Shown here: positions 7,199 to 9,474 of the stretch, piece by piece
Position numbering within the stretch: the first letter of the stretch is position 1
Layout: each line of letters starts with the position of its first letter
NCBI GenBank assembly: GCA_002369525.1
Contig: DFFN01000186.1
Span: 1-9,474 of the forward strand
DNA: 9,474 nucleotides
Source of the DNA: Lachnoclostridium sp. UBA3775
GTDB lineage: Bacteria; Bacillota; Clostridia; Lachnospirales; Lachnospiraceae
Direction of reading: 5' to 3'
Notes under the pieces: generated by a model
What the model was told of the DNA's origin: nothing
The model's input: the letters and a program-made list of their open reading frames with translations, nothing else
The model's database searches: none
Position numbers and translations under genes: made by a program

Positions 7199-7786
7199 AT
7201 GGATGAAAGACTGAAAAAACAGCTGGAGTTTATACTTGAAATCGACAAGGAAAAGAACATATTCCGTCAGACACATCTGACAGGGCACGGAAGAAACGAA
7301 AATGATGCCGAGCATGCATGGCATATGGCTGTCATGGCATGGCTTCTGTCGGAGTATTCGGATGAAAAAATAGATGTCGGACACGTAATGATCATGTGCC
7401 TTGTGCACGATCTGGTTGAGATAGATGCGGGCGATACCTATGCATATGACAGTAAAGGAAAGAAGACCCAGGCAGAGCGGGAGAAAAAAGCTGCCGACAG
7501 GATATTCGGAATACTGCCGAAGGATCAGGAAGAGAAGCTAAAGGGGCTTTTTAATGAGTTTGAAGAGAACGTAACGGCGGAAGCAAGGTTTGCACATGCG
7601 ATGGATAACCTGCAGCCGCTGCTTCTGAACGATTCAAACGGCGGAAGCGACTGGAAGGAACACGGGATTGCCGTTTCCCAGGTGAAAAAGAGGCAGGAAA
7701 AGTGCAAGGGAAGCTCCGCGGTTTTATTTGATGAGATAATGAGGATAATAGAAAAAAACCATAAAGCGGGAAATCTTAAGGATTAA
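7199..7786 (+). CDS. HD-domain phosphohydrolase, YfbR/HDDC2 nucleotidase type
   Basis: The 195-residue cytosolic protein is a metal-dependent HD-superfamily hydrolase of the HD_3 type. The metal-binding set is visible: H39 in ENDAEHAWH (34-42), the HD pair H70-D71 in LVHDLVEIDAGDT (68-80), and D136 in AHAMDNLQPLL (132-142). This spacing and the VHDLVEIDAGD block match the YfbR/HDDC2 group, where YfbR is known to remove phosphate from 5'-deoxynucleoside monophosphates. Length is close to that family (about 200). The likely role is nucleotide-pool housekeeping or salvage, although some relatives act on other small phosphates, so the substrate is inferred. It is the second gene of a pair with the 86-residue protein. 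A 12-bp AT-rich stem-loop begins at its last codons and may end the transcript. Confidence 0.88.
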   Translation: MDERLKKQLEFILEIDKEKNIFRQTHLTGHGRNENDAEHAWHMAVMAWLLSEYSDEKIDVGHVMIMCLVHDLVEIDAGDTYAYDSKGKKTQAEREKKAADRIFGILPKDQEEKLKGLFNEFEENVTAEARFAHAMDNLQPLLLNDSNGGSDWKEHGIAVSQVKKRQEKCKGSSAVLFDEIMRIIEKNHKAGNLKD

Positions 7787-7809
7787 AGACAATAATTTTG
7801 TTTTTAATC
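7781..7809 (+). terminator. AT-rich stem-loop at the end of the HD gene, possible weak terminator
   Basis: GATTAAAGACAA (7781-7792) pairs with TTGTTTTTAATC (7798-7809) around a 5-base loop, giving 12 pairs with one G-U wobble. The stem includes the stop codon. It lacks GC strength and a clean T-run directly after it, although the region to 7841 is T-rich. It could be a weak terminator or a 3' stabilising element. The right arm overlaps the first of two direct repeats, so alternative pairing is possible. Confidence 0.4.
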
Positions 7810-7821
7810 TGATTTTAATCT
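7802..7821 (+). promoter_or_regulatory. Two 9-bp direct repeats spaced 11 bp, candidate OmpR/PhoB-type operator
   Basis: TTTTAATCT occurs at 7802-7810 and again at 7813-7821, start to start 11 bp. Dimers of OmpR/PhoB-family regulators are known to bind head-to-tail half-sites with about this spacing. A regulator of exactly this family is encoded at 8498, so autoregulation of the operon is a natural inference. TTGTCA (7822-7827) follows directly. Confidence 0.45.
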
Positions 7822-7851
7822 TTGTCACATTTTTATTTAATTTTGGCCCTG

Positions 7852-7857
7852 TATTAT
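7852..7857 (+). promoter_or_regulatory. Candidate -10 box of the DUF4342/response-regulator operon
   Basis: TATTAT lies 69 bases before the start codon at 7921. The best -35-like hexamer (TTGTCA, 7822-7827) is 24 bases away, which is too far for a normal promoter. At the expected distance only T-rich sequence is found. A missing -35 next to direct repeats is what one would expect of an activator-dependent promoter, but this is inference. The transcript would begin near 7864. Confidence 0.4.
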
Positions 7858-7869
7858 ATAGCCATAAGC

Positions 7870-7886
7870 TACAGCAAAGGGCTGTA
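7870..7886 (+). repeat. Small hairpin in the leader before DUF4342 gene
   Basis: TACAGC (7870-7875) pairs with GCTGTA (7881-7886) around AAAGG. It is in the predicted 5' leader. Directly after it is a 5-codon reading frame (MKHKK, 7886-7903) preceded by AAAGGG (7876-7881), whose stop lies just before the ribosome binding site of the main gene. Any regulatory role is speculative. Confidence 0.35.
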
Positions 7887-7904
7887 TGAAACATAAAAAG
7901 TGAC

Positions 7905-7912
7905 AAAAGGAG
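7905..7912 (+). promoter_or_regulatory. Ribosome binding site deciding the DUF4342 start
   Basis: AAAAGGAG lies 8 bases before the ATG at 7921. An in-frame GTG at 7900 would add 7 residues but would lie upstream of this site and encode it, so the ATG is preferred. Confidence 0.8.
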
Positions 7913-7920
7913 AAAATAAA

Positions 7921-8505
7921 ATGGATAATCTTGAAAAGGCTGAAAAAATCAGAGAGAAGACAGGTGTTACCTACGATGAGGCAAAGAGGGCACTTGAGGC
8001 CTGTAATTATGATATGCTTGATGCTGTTGTTTATCTTGAAACACTCGGAAAGATCAGAGGACCTCAGGTGGGTACCTATTATACAGAGCCCGAGATGTAT
8101 TCCTCGGATGAATTCACAAGAGCGCAGGCCGAATACCAGGAGAGCTGCAAGGGAGGCAAAAGCTTCGGTGAAAGCCTCGACAGCTTCTTTGGCTGGTGCG
8201 GCAAGATACTTAAGAGAAGCATGGAGATAAAATTTAAGGTATATAAGGATAATGATGAGAAATTTTCACTTCCCCTCCTGCTTCTGATCGTTTTCTCGAT
8301 CGCATCCCTGGGAGCAACGCTGGTGGTTTTGGTTGTCGGTCTTCTTTGTGATTACAGATACCGCTTTGAAGATCTTGACGAAGTGAAATTCAACGTTAAC
8401 GACTTCTGCGACAGAGCAGGCGAAAAGGCTTCCGAGATCAAAAATGATTTCAAAAACAAAAATAACAATGTAAACAACGACAATAAGGACAATATCAATG
8501 AGTAA
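7921..8505 (+). CDS. UBA-like DUF4342 membrane protein
   Basis: The protein has 194 residues from the ATG chosen by its ribosome binding site. Residues about 4-43 form a UBA/EF-Ts-like three-helix domain (KIREKTGVTYDEAKRALEAC, then NYDMLDAVVYLETLG), the N-terminal hallmark of DUF4342 proteins. A linker follows (about 44-100). Residues 101-116 (MEIKFKVYKDNDEKFS) are the strand-like lead-in seen before the hydrophobic part in this family. Residues about 117-143 form a hydrophobic membrane segment (LPLLLLIVFSIASLGATLVV onward). The tail is charged and, from about 174, Asn/Lys-rich. The bacterial UBA-like domain is known to bind proteins or peptides rather than ubiquitin. No enzymatic residues are visible. 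Its last 8 bases overlap the response-regulator start, so the two are translationally linked, and it may be an accessory membrane factor or target of the two-component system. Function is unknown. Confidence 0.8.
   Translation: MDNLEKAEKIREKTGVTYDEAKRALEACNYDMLDAVVYLETLGKIRGPQVGTYYTEPEMYSSDEFTRAQAEYQESCKGGKSFGESLDSFFGWCGKILKRSMEIKFKVYKDNDEKFSLPLLLLIVFSIASLGATLVVLVVGLLCDYRYRFEDLDEVKFNVNDFCDRAGEKASEIKNDFKNKNNNVNNDNKDNINE
8485..8489 (+). promoter_or_regulatory. Ribosome binding site of the response regulator, inside upstream gene
   Basis: AAGGA lies 8 bases before the ATG at 8498 and is within the DUF4342 coding region. With the 8-base gene overlap it suggests coupled translation. Confidence 0.6.
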
Positions 8506-9181
8506 GATACTGATAATAGAAGATGAAGAAAAAATCGCACGTTTCGTGGAGCTCGAGCTTAAGCATGAGGGCTATGAGACCGCTAAGGCATTCGACGGAA
8601 GAAAAGGACTGGATGAGGCACTGAAGGAAGACTATGACCTGATACTTCTGGATGTGATGCTCCCCGGACTTAACGGACTTGAGGTACTTAGGCGTCTCAG
8701 GCAGGAAAAGCAGACTCCGGTGATCATGCTGACCGCAAGGGATGCCGTGATGGACAAGGTTTCCGGACTTGATGCAGGGGCCGACGACTACATCACCAAG
8801 CCCTTTGCGATTGAAGAGCTTTTGGCAAGGATACGTGTGGCATTTAAAAAGAGGGGCAGCACTGCTGCCTCTTCTTCGGCATCCAAAAAACTTGAAATAA
8901 ACGGGGTGGCGCTTGATGAAGACAGGCATGAGGTAAGCGTTAACGGCGAGTTTGTCGAACTGACAAACCGCGAGTTTGAGCTGCTCCACACCCTGATGCT
9001 CAACAAAAATATTGTACTCAGCCGTGAAAAACTGATGAACATGGTATGCGGTTATGATTATGTCGGAGAAACAAATATCATCGATGTATATGTCCGTTAC
9101 CTTCGTACAAAGATAGATGACAGATTTAATGTCAAGCTCATCACCACCGTCAGGGGTGTGGGCTATGTGATCAAGGAGTAG
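8498..9181 (+). CDS. OmpR/PhoB-family response regulator
   Basis: The 227-residue protein is of normal length for the family. The receiver domain (about 1-115) has the acidic pair E8/D9 (ILIIEDEEKIA), the phosphoacceptor D52 (LILLDVMLPGLNG), T79 (VIMLTARD) and K101 with the cis-Pro (DYITKPF). All key residues are intact, so it should be phosphorylated by a kinase. A Ser/Ala-rich linker (about 118-130) joins a winged-helix DNA-binding domain (about 131-227). Features of that domain are ELTNREFELLHTLMLNKNIV, LSREKLMNMV, the recognition helix region ETNIIDVYVRYLRTKID and the wing ITTVRGVGYVIKE. Its start overlaps the end of the DUF4342 gene, and a membrane protein gene begins 3 bases after its stop. 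The 11-bp-spaced repeats before the operon are candidate binding sites. The signal and regulon are not evident, so no gene symbol is given. Confidence 0.95.
   Translation: MSKILIIEDEEKIARFVELELKHEGYETAKAFDGRKGLDEALKEDYDLILLDVMLPGLNGLEVLRRLRQEKQTPVIMLTARDAVMDKVSGLDAGADDYITKPFAIEELLARIRVAFKKRGSTAASSSASKKLEINGVALDEDRHEVSVNGEFVELTNREFELLHTLMLNKNIVLSREKLMNMVCGYDYVGETNIIDVYVRYLRTKIDDRFNVKLITTVRGVGYVIKE
9173..9178 (+). promoter_or_regulatory. Ribosome binding site of the putative sensor kinase
   Basis: AAGGAG lies within the last codons of the response regulator gene, 6 bases before the ATG at 9185. It supports a start there and coupled expression. Confidence 0.75.
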
Positions 9182-9184
9182 CGT

Positions 9185-9474
9185 ATGCAGCAGGCATATA
9201 ATGACAATACAAAGCCGATAAACCGCCGTACTTCCTCAATTGCAAAAAAAATCAACCGGGCATACTGGTTTGATACTTTGGTCAGAATGATTTTCCTTGA
9301 TATAGTCGGAATCGCGGCACTCGTCGGAAGCTACATTTTCAACTGGGAGATGAAGCTTTCCGGAGATGTGGTTTACAGGAACATGGAAGCCGGCAATAAA
9401 ACCGCTGAATATGTCGTGAAGACTGAAGACGGCACGGTAAGCAGGCTTGATATGGTTGAGGCATTCGACTGGCT
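9185..9474 (+). CDS. Membrane protein, probable sensor histidine kinase, 5' part only
   Basis: An open frame begins with ATG 3 bases after the response regulator stop and runs off the window end (96 complete codons). My translation starts MQQAYNDNTKPINRR. It has a cytoplasmic, basic N-terminus (about 1-30). One hydrophobic segment follows at about 33-52 (LVRMIFLDIVGIAALVGSYI), and a charged region then starts that would be outside the membrane. This layout and the position right after an OmpR-type regulator fit a transmembrane histidine kinase. HAMP, HisKA and HATPase domains would lie beyond the window, so the kinase call rests on context. An Asp (D39) inside the hydrophobic segment is slightly unusual. 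Confidence 0.7.
   Translation, partial: MQQAYNDNTKPINRRTSSIAKKINRAYWFDTLVRMIFLDIVGIAALVGSYIFNWEMKLSGDVVYRNMEAGNKTAEYVVKTEDGTVSRLDMVEAFDW

Noticed and set aside
7900..7920. Upstream GTG start for the DUF4342 protein
   Set aside because: The GTG lies before the AAAAGGAG site, which is ideally placed for the ATG at 7921.
8495..8989. Minus-strand open frame of 164 codons opposite the response regulator
   Set aside because: The opposite strand has an intact receiver domain with all key residues, so this is a shadow.
1..9474. CRISPR array, insertion sequence, phage, tRNA or toxin-antitoxin genes
   Set aside because: I saw no regularly spaced repeats, transposase, integrase, cloverleaf or recognisable toxin pair; the small 86-residue gene lacks toxin or antitoxin features.

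Overview
The window looks like chromosomal DNA of a low-to-mid GC Gram-positive anaerobe. A Lachnospiraceae-type Bacillota (Butyrivibrio/Roseburia-like) fits best. The reasons are strong AAGGAG-type ribosome binding sites, TTGAAA/TATAAT sigma-A promoters, the codon style, and families such as DUF4342, DUF6935 and a LacI-fold sensor without a DNA-binding domain. This placement is an inference, not a database result. All ten genes I support lie on the plus strand and are tightly packed. I found no tRNA, rRNA, CRISPR array, insertion sequence or phage gene.

Region 1 (1-6094) is a three-gene cluster that reads as one operon. A near-consensus promoter at 4-32 precedes three genes separated by only 15 and 13 bases. 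Gene 1 encodes a FIST sensor joined to a degenerate GGDEF-like segment and a catalytically complete EAL (cyclic-di-GMP phosphodiesterase) domain. Gene 2 encodes a cytoplasmic LacI/periplasmic-binding-protein-like sensor with a long helical and GAF-like C-terminus, but no HTH and no enzymatic output. Gene 3 encodes a shortened MutS-family ATPase with Walker A, a Walker B in which Asp is replaced by Asn, and no mismatch-recognition domain. Two small-molecule sensors, a c-di-GMP phosphodiesterase and a MutS-type ATPase in one transcription unit is the most unusual thing here and the best candidate for an undescribed system.

Region 2 (6095-6812) holds one gene with its own extended -10 promoter, which contains a 13-bp palindrome and a tandem TATAATAT repeat. 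It encodes a cytosolic DUF6935-like protein of unknown function.

Region 3 (6813-7786) starts with a strong GC-rich hairpin. Two genes follow: an unrecognised 86-residue protein and an HD-domain phosphohydrolase of the YfbR/HDDC2 nucleotidase type.

Region 4 (7787-9474) is a signalling operon. A 134-base AT-rich regulatory gap has two 9-bp repeats spaced 11 bp apart, as expected for an OmpR/PhoB-type regulator. It is followed by a UBA-like membrane protein (DUF4342), an OmpR-family response regulator whose start overlaps the previous stop by 8 bases, and the 5' part of a membrane protein that is probably the cognate histidine kinase, cut by the window end.
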